Of a DNA stretch of 64,000 bases, positions 51,476-63,200 are shown one piece after another. The stretch spans positions 13,215,583-13,279,582 of the forward strand of contig NC_060019.1 of NCBI RefSeq assembly GCF_021134715.1. Reading direction: 5' to 3'. The translations under genes and the position numbers were made by a program. Source of the stretch: Daphnia pulex. Taxonomy: Eukaryota > Arthropoda > Branchiopoda > Diplostraca > Daphniidae. The notes under the pieces were generated by a model that saw only the letters and a list, made by a program, of their open reading frames with translations, did not search any database and was not told where the DNA came from. Position 1 is the stretch's first letter. The number at the start of each line of letters is the position of its first letter.

Positions 51476-51965
51476 TGGTGAAAGATTGTTGTGCATCAAG
51501 TTAACCTGTGGCTGTTCCTTGTTGCTGGTGTGTTACGGAAGTTGCAGGAAGTATTTTGTTCAATTTGCATCATGTCTGTAGATTTACAGCTAGTTTAAGT
51601 CTTACCTTCTTCTTCGTTCCAGTCTAATTCACACAGGTAATTTTTCAGCCAGTCTGTTGATTTTGATGTGTACAATTTTCTTTATTGATATAATTATGAT
51701 TAGGCTTAACTCTTGTAAATAACGTTAAGTGAGATTTATTTGTCTTTTCATTGACAGCATTTCCATTGATGCTGAAGATTAATTCATTTAATTTTGGTTA
51801 TAGGTTTAGCGTTTATTTTCGCGTAGTTGCTGTCCAATGTGGCACGTTGTTGCAGCCTATGCTGGTGTCTGGTGAAAGATCTTTCTGCATCAAGTTCAAC
51901 TGGTTGTTCCTTGTCGGTGGTGTTGTGTTACCAAAATTGCGTCATCAATCATCATATTGTTAAAT
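51476..51965 (+). repeat. Degenerate direct repeat, spacing about 394 bp
   Basis: Two diverged copies of a stretch that reads GGTGAAAGAT..GCATCAAGTT..GGTTGTTCCTTG-like begin near 51478 and 51872. Both are followed by GGTGTGTTAC or GTTGTGTTAC and then, about 100 bases on, by GTCTGTAG/GTCTGCAG. A third relative lies at 47738-47790. Seen by eye only; boundaries are approximate. Confidence 0.5.
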
Positions 51966-54900
51966 TGTCATAGTGTCTGCAGTTATCGTTCAGGAGTTAA
52001 GAAGGAACAAAAACAAATATGGGATGTTTATGTCTAACAAATAGTAAACATGTTTTCGGGATTGGGAAAGGAAAGTGGAGGATGTAAGGGGGTAATTCAA
52101 GTTTGGATAAACAATCAGTTAATCTATAACCCTACAAACATATCCCTACCAATTAATCTCCAAACCCCACTAACATACACCTATCAACTCTCAAATTTAT
52201 ACCCTAAACCACATAAACTAATGTTAAACCCTAACAATGTGATGTCTGTAATAAATAAAAAATTTAATACCTAAAACTATTTTTTTATTATTTTTTTGAA
52301 ATGTTGAAAAAATTCAATAAACAGAACGTCCGGTTCAACACGGTTTACTACTGCACGAGTTTAAACGCAACCCGCCACCACCGCTGCGGCAATGAGACAA
52401 AAAGCGATGGTTTAGTTTTGCGGAAATCTGCATAGTCTTTGTAACTTGACTGACGGAGATTTCCACAAAAAAAAAACCATGGCTATTTGTTTCATTGGGT
52501 AGTGGATGCATTGTTTTAACTTGCACATGCTATTATAGGAAATGTCTACGGCCCCCAGAGATATTTATCTGGACCGAGAAGAAGAGAGAAGTACGAGGCA
52601 AGTTTTTCCGGGGAGATGTAGTCATACTAGGCTTCCGGGTTAGACTCATGACCCTCCAAAAGTTTTCATCGGATCATGCGCCTTCCAAGTCCCCGTTCGA
52701 CCAGAGCCCTCCCCTCCTCCTGGTTTCACAGCGGGTGAGTGACCACCGGCGGGCGTTGGTTAGTGGTTAGTTAGGGAAACGGGGCCACAGAAAAGAAGGG
52801 AGCCCAGATATGCACTTATAATTTAATCTAACGATCAAACAATTTATCAGTCTTGGATTACAGCATTCTCTCGTCGGTTTTCACCAGTGGATGAAGTCCA
52901 TGGCAAGTAGCGAAGGATTACCCTGTAAGCAGAATGAACATTAATTTGGATATCAATATATTCAAACAAGATTGTAACGACAGAATAAGCAATACCTCAA
53001 ATTAAGATGGCCGCTTTAGAAAGTAAAAAGGGAGATTCAAGGGTAGCAGCCAACAGGTTGGTAAACAAGTGACCTTGTTGACTTTCTTGAAAGGACATGA
53101 CTTCTCATAAAGTCTGCCATGCAAATTTAGAAACCTGGAGTTTAGATCCTGTAAATAAAAAGAGAAAAATGTCCCCTTATTTTGTATAATTTGTGGCATC
53201 AATGTGCTTGACATCTATAATCTAAAAGAATAAACAATTATCAGTATGCACTCAAAAGTGTCTCTTAAACATTAGATAGACATAAGTGGAGATCAATAGT
53301 TCAATATTTTAAATACATATTAGGCTGCAACGGAAAAAGTTTCGTGACATAATAAGTGAACTTGCACATGAAACCACAGATCAGTTATCCAATTTTCTCT
53401 TGAGAAGATGAAATGAGAGATTAGTCTATGCCGGGGTTGGTGATCTAGCAAGTCCAATACAAACAGCAGCAGATAATTATAAATTCTAATAAAAGACGAA
53501 GGAATATTTATTTTAGCAATACATGAAATGGATAGAGCTAGTATTGGTTATTACCTGTATCGTTTCGATGGCACATTCAGTAGAATACAAAGATTTTGAA
53601 CAAAATAGTTGACGGTAGGCAGCACGACAGCCACGAACCTTTCATCAGTTTCATGTTTCTTCCTATAAGTTGATGAGAAACATTAAATTTATCTAACACA
53701 TACACAGAATAGAACACATCAGCGACAAATTAGAGACGAAATTACTCGAATTTACCTGAGAATTCATTGATAATTTTCGAAGAAAGGATAGCTTAACTTT
53801 CGACAGCAAATCGCCATTCCATTAACACAATCAACACGCCATCTATTGACACGTCTCAAAACTCAGTATTTGTAGCTGGTCTTAAGATAATCACAACACT
53901 TGAAAAGTCCACATTTGTTTGCTAAAACCTAGCACTCAATCCTTAGAACTGTGCAGAGAACAAAGCTCACTTGCTAGTTTTATGCAAATCTGCCGGAACA
54001 CGGTCCAGCAGATTGACTAGAAGCAGTGGCATCCGTTGTTGAATGGTGGACAAAATTCAGCTGAGGAGTAAAAGTTTTCTTTGCTGGATCCCAATATGGC
54101 GGGATTGAATAAGCGAGTTGATCCCGGACGAGATCTGTGAATTGTTGGGCCAGGTCATTCGAAAGAGATATTCTTCAGCCGAACGAATGATTCTATCCAC
54201 GATCCAGCACTGGGCAGCAATAAAATAAAAGGAGAATTCAAATTTTAGAGTTTCAAGAAAAAGTTCTAATGGAATTTTACCCGATAGGATATCTTTGATT
54301 ACTTCCGGCAACAAAATAGCGTCCTAGTTTCGGTTCATTGCGGTGATGTTTCAGTCGGTTGCGGATGCTAACGACCAAACAAATAATTGGCGAATCGGCG
54401 CACCAAACGGAAGAGTAAGTTCGTGGTTCCAGAATCATCCGGCAGCTACTCCCAGTTATCGCTCCTGCTTCACTATTATAGGCAAATGCATCATAATAAC
54501 GATGACTCAAAATGTGTGGTCCACCGACGGAACACCATAAACTTTGGAACCGGAAAAATTCTTTGTCGTCGTCGAAGCGAGTGAAGAGTCGGGAATTGTC
54601 CAGGTAGCGTGATGTAACTCAGTCAAGACGGCCGACGTCGGCAACGAAGAACCTACAAACGTTTCCGAGTCTCAATGTGGCTGCTGGACGTGTTGCGGGC
54701 CCATCAGCCAGCCCATGACTTCCGAATATGCATCCTGTTCTATTGTCACCGCCAGAAATCTCATCCGATTCTGGAATTTCCGGTCCACCACCAACATATG
54801 TTCACAAAAGAAAAACCAATTAGCCAGTTTGTAAAAAAAATTCGAAAACATGATTGATAATTAAACTAATCTGGGTTTGTCGGAAGAGGGCCCACTGATG

Positions 54901-55305
54901 CACCGGACTAGTCGGAATCGAAACCATCTGAAACGTAATACACACAAATTGCCTATTTTGGATAACTTCTGTCAGATGCTTTAGCCTATAAGAAAGAGTG
55001 GATCCCTGTATCAATTATGCTGCCACCATCCACCTGTCAGTTCGTCACAATTTAAACCCTTAGAATAATCAATAACTCTAGTGAGATGTGAAAGATATGA
55101 CTATTTGAATCAGGGGTAACCTTACCAAATGATAGGAGTAAAAAGGAAGATATAAAAAGGTCATCTAGTAATTGATTTGATAATAGTTTTCTGCATTCTT
55201 GTGGAAAAATTTTGTAACATGTCCACCACCCTATTTATATGACAATAAAATTAGCCATGTACATCCTTGGAGAACTGAAAACAAAACATAATATAAAAGA
55301 AATAC
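51966..55305. other. Gene-poor DNA with unrecognised fragments
   Basis: No gene could be supported. Several open frames on both strands near 54057-54560 and 52495-52770 lack recognisable motifs and may be fragments of old elements. A solo element end lies at 53960-53977, and a CGCCATCTATTG element at 53837-53848. Confidence 0.4.
53960..53977. repeat. Solo end of the inverted-repeat element family
   Basis: ACAAAGCTCACTTGCTAG is identical to the left end at 49113-49130. The similarity extends to both sides (AGAACTGT upstream, TTTT..CCGGAA downstream). No matching right end was seen within about 1 kb. Confidence 0.7.
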
Positions 55306-56240
55306 CATTTTGAAATTAAGTTCACTCCATTCCTCTACTGTAAAACTTTCAAGTATACGTGATATAATGTCTCTGATTTTGAGAGTTAGAAAAGTGTCTC
55401 CAGCTATAAAATTGGCCATGTAAAGATTTAGCAAAAGGTTGCACATTCCAATTTTCTCGTTCTCGGAAAAATAGGGATATGTTTTCACATTGAAACTCAA
55501 GAGAGACAATATTTTCTCCAAATAGAAAGCGAGGGAAAGGGACATGATGTTTTTCCGAATCGAAACTGTTCATGGAAAATTTCCGGAATGGGCGAGGAAA
55601 AGAAATGTCCGAAGCCGCAGGCCAAAGCTTGCTTTGAACAGTACCAAAATTCATCAGGACTAGAAGTAGGTCAGGCACTTCAATACAGAATTGTTGAGTT
55701 TTATCAGATATTTTTTCTGAAAGAATCTTAAGACACACTTCTGCCACATCTTTGCTTGTTGTCACTGACATTAGAAAGAACAAATATCTATATGATAATT
55801 TGCAGGTTTACAATGATCGTTGTAATTGCCCTAAAACAAATGAGAAACAATCAGTTAGAGCCACAACATTCATTTTTGTAAATTATACCTTTATTTCTAA
55901 CCGCAAATAGTTCACCAAATCTGAAGAAGACATCTTTGGAATTTGAATTTCTTTAATACCTAGATCTTTATCAAGCCAAGAATAGTTTACTTCGTCTAAG
56001 GGAATGAATAAAGATGATGAGTAAGATAAAACAATCAATCAATTGAGAATTTACCTTTTGAATAAAAAAGATAAACTTGTGTGTCATCAAAAATATCCAG
56101 AACTGTAGTACGATTTAATTGTTCCTGTCTACTACTTTTTGACGAAGCACTCTGGGATGATGATTCAACGAGGATGGAGTCTTTGAGTGAAAATGTGTGT
56201 AAGTTTTGTTTTGGGCCCAAACAGAAAATTATCCATTATA
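55306..56240 (-). pseudogene. Frameshifted gene fragment, possibly SLF2/FAM178-like
   Basis: Three exon-like blocks on the minus strand, with donor and acceptor sites, are joined by short introns: about 56240-56055, 55995-55889 and 55830-55306. The first two join in frame (LDIFDDTQVYLFYSK then DEVNYSWLDKDLG). The third is frameshifted near its start (before YLFFLMSVTTSK) and again near 55540 (between NSFDSEKHHV and SLSLAFYLEKIL). The content is helical and Leu-rich: VPDLLLVLMNFGT, a W, then LLNLYMANF and DIISRILESFTVEEW. The order loosely resembles the C-terminal region of SLF2/FAM178 proteins, which link SMC5/6 to damaged DNA. This identification rests on weak similarity seen by eye. Start and end of the gene were not found. 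It may be a decaying copy or carry assembly errors. Confidence 0.35.
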
Positions 56241-57000
56241 TGTTAACTGACCTGAAAAATTTGGGGTTATGGGCAAAATCATTGCTTTCTGACGGTAAAC
56301 CATTGAGCTCCAGTTAGCGTTTTCTTCTTTCATTCCTTTCTGCCAAGATTTGAAGAACATCTAGTCTCTGATTGATAAATCAACATTTTAAAGCAATGAA
56401 ATTGTAGTTCATTCGACAAAGAGTACGTTACCTTCACTCTGTTTTCCTCGATTAAATCAGATTAAAACTGTTCAAGATTCCAATCTAAACTGACTAGACT
56501 GCTAATAAACACATGTGTGTTTCTTTTTATTAAATCGTCTGACAAATGCAGCACAGTTGCCAGTTTAACAATTTAAAACATTTATTTTCCACTTTTTTTT
56601 CAGACTTCGTTAATTTTTCTTATTCATTACGTTTTATTCTAATTATTTTACATGATATCATTGTGTTTTTTTTACTGTTAATATTTTTCCTTTTCTTTGT
56701 TATTGCTTATTGTTAATAAAATGTTTCGTCGTCAACGCGTCACCCCATACAAACCGATAAAATTTTCGTGCTCGTCAAGCTCAGCAAGAAAAGCTTCCCT
56801 TCCCTTCGATTTTAAAGAAATTAAAGAAGGAGGCGATCCAGTTCTTTGAATTGTCCAAATAAATTATTAGCAAATCGGACCATGTAAATTCACAGGACAA
56901 AGGAGATCCACCATTTAACTGGGCATTAGTAAACACATCGACTAGTGCAGCTGCAGCCCTTCCAGGAGAAATGCTTCAAAAAGCAGTTTAATAATTTTCG
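56241..57000. other. AT-rich DNA before the satellite
   Basis: No gene seen. Long T-rich stretches run from 56520 to 56700. Nothing repeated is evident until the diverged repeats that begin near 57005. Confidence 0.5.
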
Positions 57001-57004
57001 ATTG

Positions 57005-57278
57005 CAGTGCCATCTACTCAACAGTCAAAAAAGCTCATTTTCGAAAGTGGCGCCACCTATTTGAAAATTAAAATAGCTCAGAATTTAACCAAACTAAACT
57101 TAAAAGATGCGTCTTGACACGAGGAACAAGAATATCGGGATTAAAAAATTATCCGACCAGTAGAACTGCTTTAAAACTCAATTCAAAAATTCGACGTCAG
57201 CGCCATCTATTGTCAAAATAAAAGTAGCTCAGAATTTATCCAAACTAAACTTAAAAGACATAAATTGACCAAAAGACT
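57005..57278 (+). repeat. Diverged repeat block bordering the satellite
   Basis: Two related segments about 161 bp apart share GCGCCA(C/T)CTAT, then AAAAT..AAA(A/G)TAGCTCAGAATTTA, then CCAAACTAAACTTAAAAGA. A third, weaker start is at GTGCCATCTACT near 57008. The GCGCCAYC core is shared with the 127-bp satellite unit, and ACTAAAC precedes the first unit, so this looks like old or edge-decayed repeat sequence. Confidence 0.65.
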
Positions 57279-60200
57279 TTGAACTAAACCCGATTTTGAT
57301 CTCATCGTGCTCAGCGTGAAACGCTGATCAAGAATATATCCTCGATTGCCTGTTTCTGAGCATTTTTAGTAAGTCTGGAAAGCAGCGCCACCAAGTGGCA
57401 AGTGTTGGAACTAAACGCGATTTTGATCTCATCGTGCTCAGCATGAAACGCTGATCAAGAATATATCCTAGATTGCCTGTTTCTGAGCATTTTTAGTAAG
57501 TCTGGAAAGCAGCGCCACCAAGTGGCAAGTGTTGGAACTAAACGCGATTTTGATCTCATCGTGCTCAGCGTGAAACGCTGATCAAGAATATATCCTCGAT
57601 TGCCTGTTTCTGAGCATTTTTAGTAAGTCTGGAAAGCAGCGCCACCAAGTGGCAAGTGTTGGAACTAAACGCGATTTTGATCTCATCGTGCTCAGCGTGA
57701 AACGCTGATCAAGAATATATCCTCGATTGCCTGTTTCTGAGCATTTTTAGTAAGTCTGGAAAGCAGCGCCACCAAGTGGCAAGTGTTGGAACTAAACGCG
57801 ATTTTGATCTCATCGTGCTCAGCGTGAAACGCTGATCAAGAATATATCCTCGATTGCCTGTTTCTGAGCATTTTTAGTAAGTCTGGAAAGCAGCGCCACC
57901 AAGTGGCAAGGGTTGGAACTAAACGCGATTTTGATCTCATCGTGCTCAGCGTGAAACGCTGATCAAGAATATATCCTCGATTGCCTGTTTCTGAGCATTT
58001 TTAGTAAGTCTGGAAAGCAGCGCCACCAAGTGGCAAGTGTTGGAACTAAACGCGATTTTGATCTCATCGTGCTCAGCGTGAAACGCTGATCAAGAATATA
58101 TCCTCGATTGCCTGTTTCTGAGCATTTTTAGTAAGTCTGGAAAGCAGCGCCACCAAGTGGCAAGGGTTGGAACTAAACGCGATTTTGATCTCATCGTGCT
58201 CAGCGTGAAACGCTGATCAAGAATATATCCTCGATTGCCTGTTTCTGAGCATTTTTAGTAAGTCTGGAAAGCAGCGCCACCAAGTGGCAAGTGTTGGAAC
58301 TAAACGCGATTTTGATCTCATCGTGCTCAGCGTGAAACGCTGATCAAGAATATATCCTCGATTGCCTGTTTCTGAGCATTTTTAGTAAGTCTGGAAAGCA
58401 GCGCCACCAAGTGGCAAGTGTTGGAACTAAACGCGATTTTGATCTCATCGTGCTCAGCGTGAAACGCTGATCAAGAATATATCCTCGATTGCCTGTTTCT
58501 GAGCATTTTTAGTAAGTCTGGAAAGCAGCGCCACCAAGTGGCAAGTGTTGGAACTAAACGCGATTTTGATCTCATCGTGCTCAGCGTGAAACGCTGATCA
58601 AGAATATATCCTCGATTGCCTGTTTCTGAGCATTTTTAGTAAGTCTGGAAAGCAGCGCCACCAAGTGGCAAGTGTTGGAACTAAACGCGATTTTGATCTC
58701 ATCGTGCTCAGCGTGAAACGCTGATCAAGAATATATCCTCGATTGCCTGTTTCTGAGCATTTTTAGTAAGTCTGGAAAGCAGCGCCACCAAGTGGCAAGT
58801 GTTGGAACTAAACCCGATTTTGATCTCATCGTGCTCAGCGTGAAAGGCTGATCAAGAATATATCCTCGATTGCCTGTTTCTGAGCATTTTTAGTAAGTCT
58901 GGAAAGCAGCGCCACCAAGTGGCAAGTGTTGGAACTAAACGCGATTTTGATCTCATCGTGCTCAGCGTGAAACGCTGATCAAGAATATATCCTCGATTGC
59001 CTGTTTCTGAGCATTTTTAGTAAGTCTGGAAAGCAGCGCCACCAAGTGGCAAGTGTTGGAACTAAACGCGATTTTGATCTCATCGTGCTCAGCGTGAAAC
59101 GCTGATCAAGAATATATCCTCGATTGCCTGTTTCTGAGCATTTTTAGTAAGTCTGGAAAGCAGCGCCACCAAGTGGCAAGTGTTGGAACTAAACGCGATT
59201 TTGATCTCATCGTGCTCAGCGTGAAACGCTGATCAAGAATATATCCTCGATTGCCTGTTTCTGAGCATTTTTAGTAAGTCTGGAAAGCAGCGCCACCAAG
59301 TGGCAAGTGTTGGAACTAAACGCGATTTTGATCTCATCGTGCTCAGCGTGAAACGCTGATCAAGAATATATCCTCGATTGCCTGTTTCTGAGCATTTTTA
59401 GTAAGTCTGGAAAGCAGCGCCACCAAGTGGCAAGGGTTGGAACTAAACGCGATTTTGATCTCATCGTGCTCAGCGTGAAACGCTGATCAAGAATATATCC
59501 TCGATTGCCTGTTTCTGAGCATTTTTAGTAAGTCTGGAAAGCAGCGCCACCAAGTGGCAAGGGTTGGAACTAAACGCGATTTTGATCTCATCGTGCTCAG
59601 CGTGAAACGCTGATCAAGAATATATCCTCGATTGCCTGTTTCTGAGCATTTTTAGTAAGTCTGGAAAGCAGCGCCACCAAGTGGCAAGTGTTGGAACTAA
59701 ACGCGATTTTGATCTCATCGTGCTCAGCGTGAAACGCTGATCAAGAATATATCCTCGATTGCCTGTTTCTGAGCATTTTTAGTAAGTCTGGAAAGCAGCG
59801 CCACCAAGTGGCAAGTGTTGGAACTAAACGCGATTTTGATCTCATCGTGCTCAGCGTGAAACGCTGATCAAGAATATATCCTCGATTGCCTGTTTCTGAG
59901 CATTTTTAGTAAGTCTGGAAAGCAGCGCCACCAAGTGGCAAGTGTTGGAACTAAACGCGATTTTGATCTCATCGTGCTCAGCGTGAAACGCTGATCAAGA
60001 ATATATCCTCGATTGCCTGTTTCTGAGCATTTTTAGTAAGTCTGGAAAGCAGCGCCACCAAGTGGCAAGGGTTGGAACTAAACGCGATTTTGATCTCATC
60101 GTGCTCAGCGTGAAACGCTGATCAAGAATATATCCTCGATTGCCTGTTTCTGAGCATTTTTAGTAAGTCTGGAAAGCAGCGCCACCAAGTGGCAAGGGTT

Positions 60201-63200
60201 GGAACTAAACGCGATTTTGATCTCATCGTGCTCAGCGTGAAACGCTGATCAAGAATATATCCTCGATTGCCTGTTTCTGAGCATTTTTAGTAAGTCTGGA
60301 AAGCAGCGCCACCAAGTGGCAAGTGTTGGAACTAAACGCGATTTTGATCTCATCGTGCTCAGCGTGAAACGCTGATCAAGAATATATCCTCGATTGCCTG
60401 TTTCTGAGCATTTTTAGTAAGTCTGGAAAGCAGCGCCACCAAGTGGCAAGTGTTGGAACTAAACGCGATTTTGATCTCATCGTGCTCAGCGTGAAACGCT
60501 GATCAAGAATATATCCTCGATTGCCTGTTTCTGAGCATTTTTAGTAAGTCTGGAAAGCAGCGCCACCAAGTGGCAAGTGTTGGAACTAAACGCGATTTTG
60601 ATCTCATCGTGCTCAGCGTGAAACGCTGATCAAGAATATATCCTCGATTGCCTGTTTCTGAGCATTTTTAGTAAGTCTGGAAAGCAGCGCCACCAAGTGG
60701 CAAGTGTTGGAACTAAACGCGATTTTGATCTCATCGTGCTCAGCGTGAAACGCTGATCAAGAATATATCCTCGATTGCCTGTTTCTGAGCATTTTTAGTA
60801 AGTCTGGAAAGCAGCGCCACCAAGTGGCAAGTGTTGGAACTAAACGCGATTTTGATCTCATCGTGCTCAGCGTGAAACGCTGATCAAGAATATATCCTCG
60901 ATTGCCTGTTTCTGAGCATTTTTAGTAAGTCTGGAAAGCAGCGCCACCAAGTGGCAAGTGTTGGAACTAAACCCGATTTTGATCTCATCGTGCTCAGCGT
61001 GAAAGGCTGATCAAGAATATATCCTCGATTGCCTGTTTCTGAGCATTTTTAGTAAGTCTGGAAAGCAGCGCCACCAAGTGGCAAGTGTTGGAACTAAACC
61101 CGATTTTGATCTCATCGTGCTCAGCGTGAAACGCTGATCAAGAATATATCCTCGATTGCCTGTTTCTGAGCATTTTTAGTAAGTCTGGAAAGCAGCGCCA
61201 CCAAGTGGCAAGTGTTGGAACTAAACGCGATTTTGATCTCATCGTGCTCAGCGTGAAACGCTGATCAAGAATATATCCTCGATTGCCTGTTTCTGAGCAT
61301 TTTTAGTAAGTCTGGAAAGCAGCGCCACCAAGTGGCAAGTGTTGGAACTAAACGCGATTTTGATCTCATCGTGCTCAGCGTGAAACGCTGATCAAGAATA
61401 TATCCTCGATTGCCTGTTTCTGAGCATTTTTAGTAAGTCTGGAAAGCAGCGCCACCAAGTGGCAAGTGTTGGAACTAAACGCGATTTTGATCTCATCGTG
61501 CTCAGCGTGAAACGCTGATCAAGAATATATCCTCGATTGCCTGTTTCTGAGCATTTTTAGTAAGTCTGGAAAGCAGCGCCACCAAGTGGCAAGTGTTGGA
61601 ACTAAACGCGATTTTGATCTCATCGTGCTCAGCGTGAAAGGCTGATCAAGAATATATCCTCGATTGCCTGTTTCTGAGCATTTTTAGTAAGTCTGGAAAG
61701 CAGCGCCACCAAGTGGCAAGTGTTGGAACTAAACCCGATTTTGATCTCATCGTGCTCAGCGTGAAAGGCTGATCAAGAATATATCCTCGATTGCCTGTTT
61801 CTGAGCATTTTTAGTAAGTCTGGAAAGCAGCGCCACCAAGTGGCAAGTGTTGGAACTAAACCCGATTTTGATCTCATCGTGCTCAGCGTGAAACGCTGAT
61901 CAAGAATATATCCTCGATTGCCTGTTTCTGAGCATTTTTAGTAAGTCTGGAAAGCAGCGCCACCAAGTGGCAAGTGTTGGAACTAAACCCGATTTTGATC
62001 TCATCGTGCTCAGCGTGAAACGCTGATCAAGAATATATCCTCGATTGCCTGTTTCTGAGCATTTTTAGTAAGTCTGGAAAGCAGCGCCACCAAGTGGCAA
62101 GTGTTGGAACTAAACCCGATTTTGATCTCATCGTGCTCAGCGTGAAACGCTGATCAAGAATATATCCTCGATTGCCTGTTTCTGAGCATTTTTAGTAAGT
62201 CTGGAAAGCAGCGCCACCAAGTGGCAAGTGTTGGAACTAAACCCGATTTTGATCTCATCGTGCTCAGCGTGAAACGCTGTTCAAGAATATATCCTCGATT
62301 GCCTGTTTCTGAGCATTTTTAGTAAGTCTGGAAAGCAGCGCCACCAAGTGGCAAGTGTTGGAACTAAACGCGATTTTGATCTCATCGTGCTCAGCGTGAA
62401 ACGCTGATCAAGAATATATCCTCGATTGCCTGTTTCTGAGCATTTTTAGTAAGTCTGGAAAGCAGCGCCACCAAGTGGCAAGTGTTGGAACTAAACCCGA
62501 TTTTGATCTCATCGTGCTCAGCGTGAAAGGCTGATCAAGAATATATCCTCGATTGCCTGTTTCTGAGCATTTTTAGTAAGTCTGGAAAGCAGCGCCACCA
62601 AGTGGCAAGTGTTGGAACTAAACCCGATTTTGATCTCATCGTGCTCAGCGTGAAACGCTGATCAAGAATATATCCTCGATTGCCTGTTTCTGAGCATTTT
62701 TAGTAAGTCTGGAAAGCAGCGCCACCAAGTGGCAAGTGTTGGAACTAAACCCGATTTTGATCTCATCGTGCTCAGCGTGAAACGCTGATCAAGAATATAT
62801 CCTCGATTGCCTGTTTCTGAGCATTTTTAGTAAGTCTGGAAAGCAGCGCCACCAAGTGGCAAGTGTTGGAACTAAACCCGATTTTGATCTCATCGTGCTC
62901 AGCGTGAAACGCTGATCAAGAATATATCCTCGATTGCCTGTTTCTGAGCATTTTTAGTAAGTCTGGAAAGCAGCGCCACCAAGTGGCAAGTGTTGGAACT
63001 AAACCCGATTTTGATCTCATCGTGCTCAGCGTGAAACGCTGATCAAGAATATATCCTCGATTGCCTGTTTCTGAGCATTTTTAGTAAGTCTGGAAAGCAG
63101 CGCCACCAAGTGGCAAGTGTTGGAACTAAACGCGATTTTGATCTCATCGTGCTCAGCGTGAAACGCTGATCAAGAATATATCCTCGATTGCCTGTTTCTG

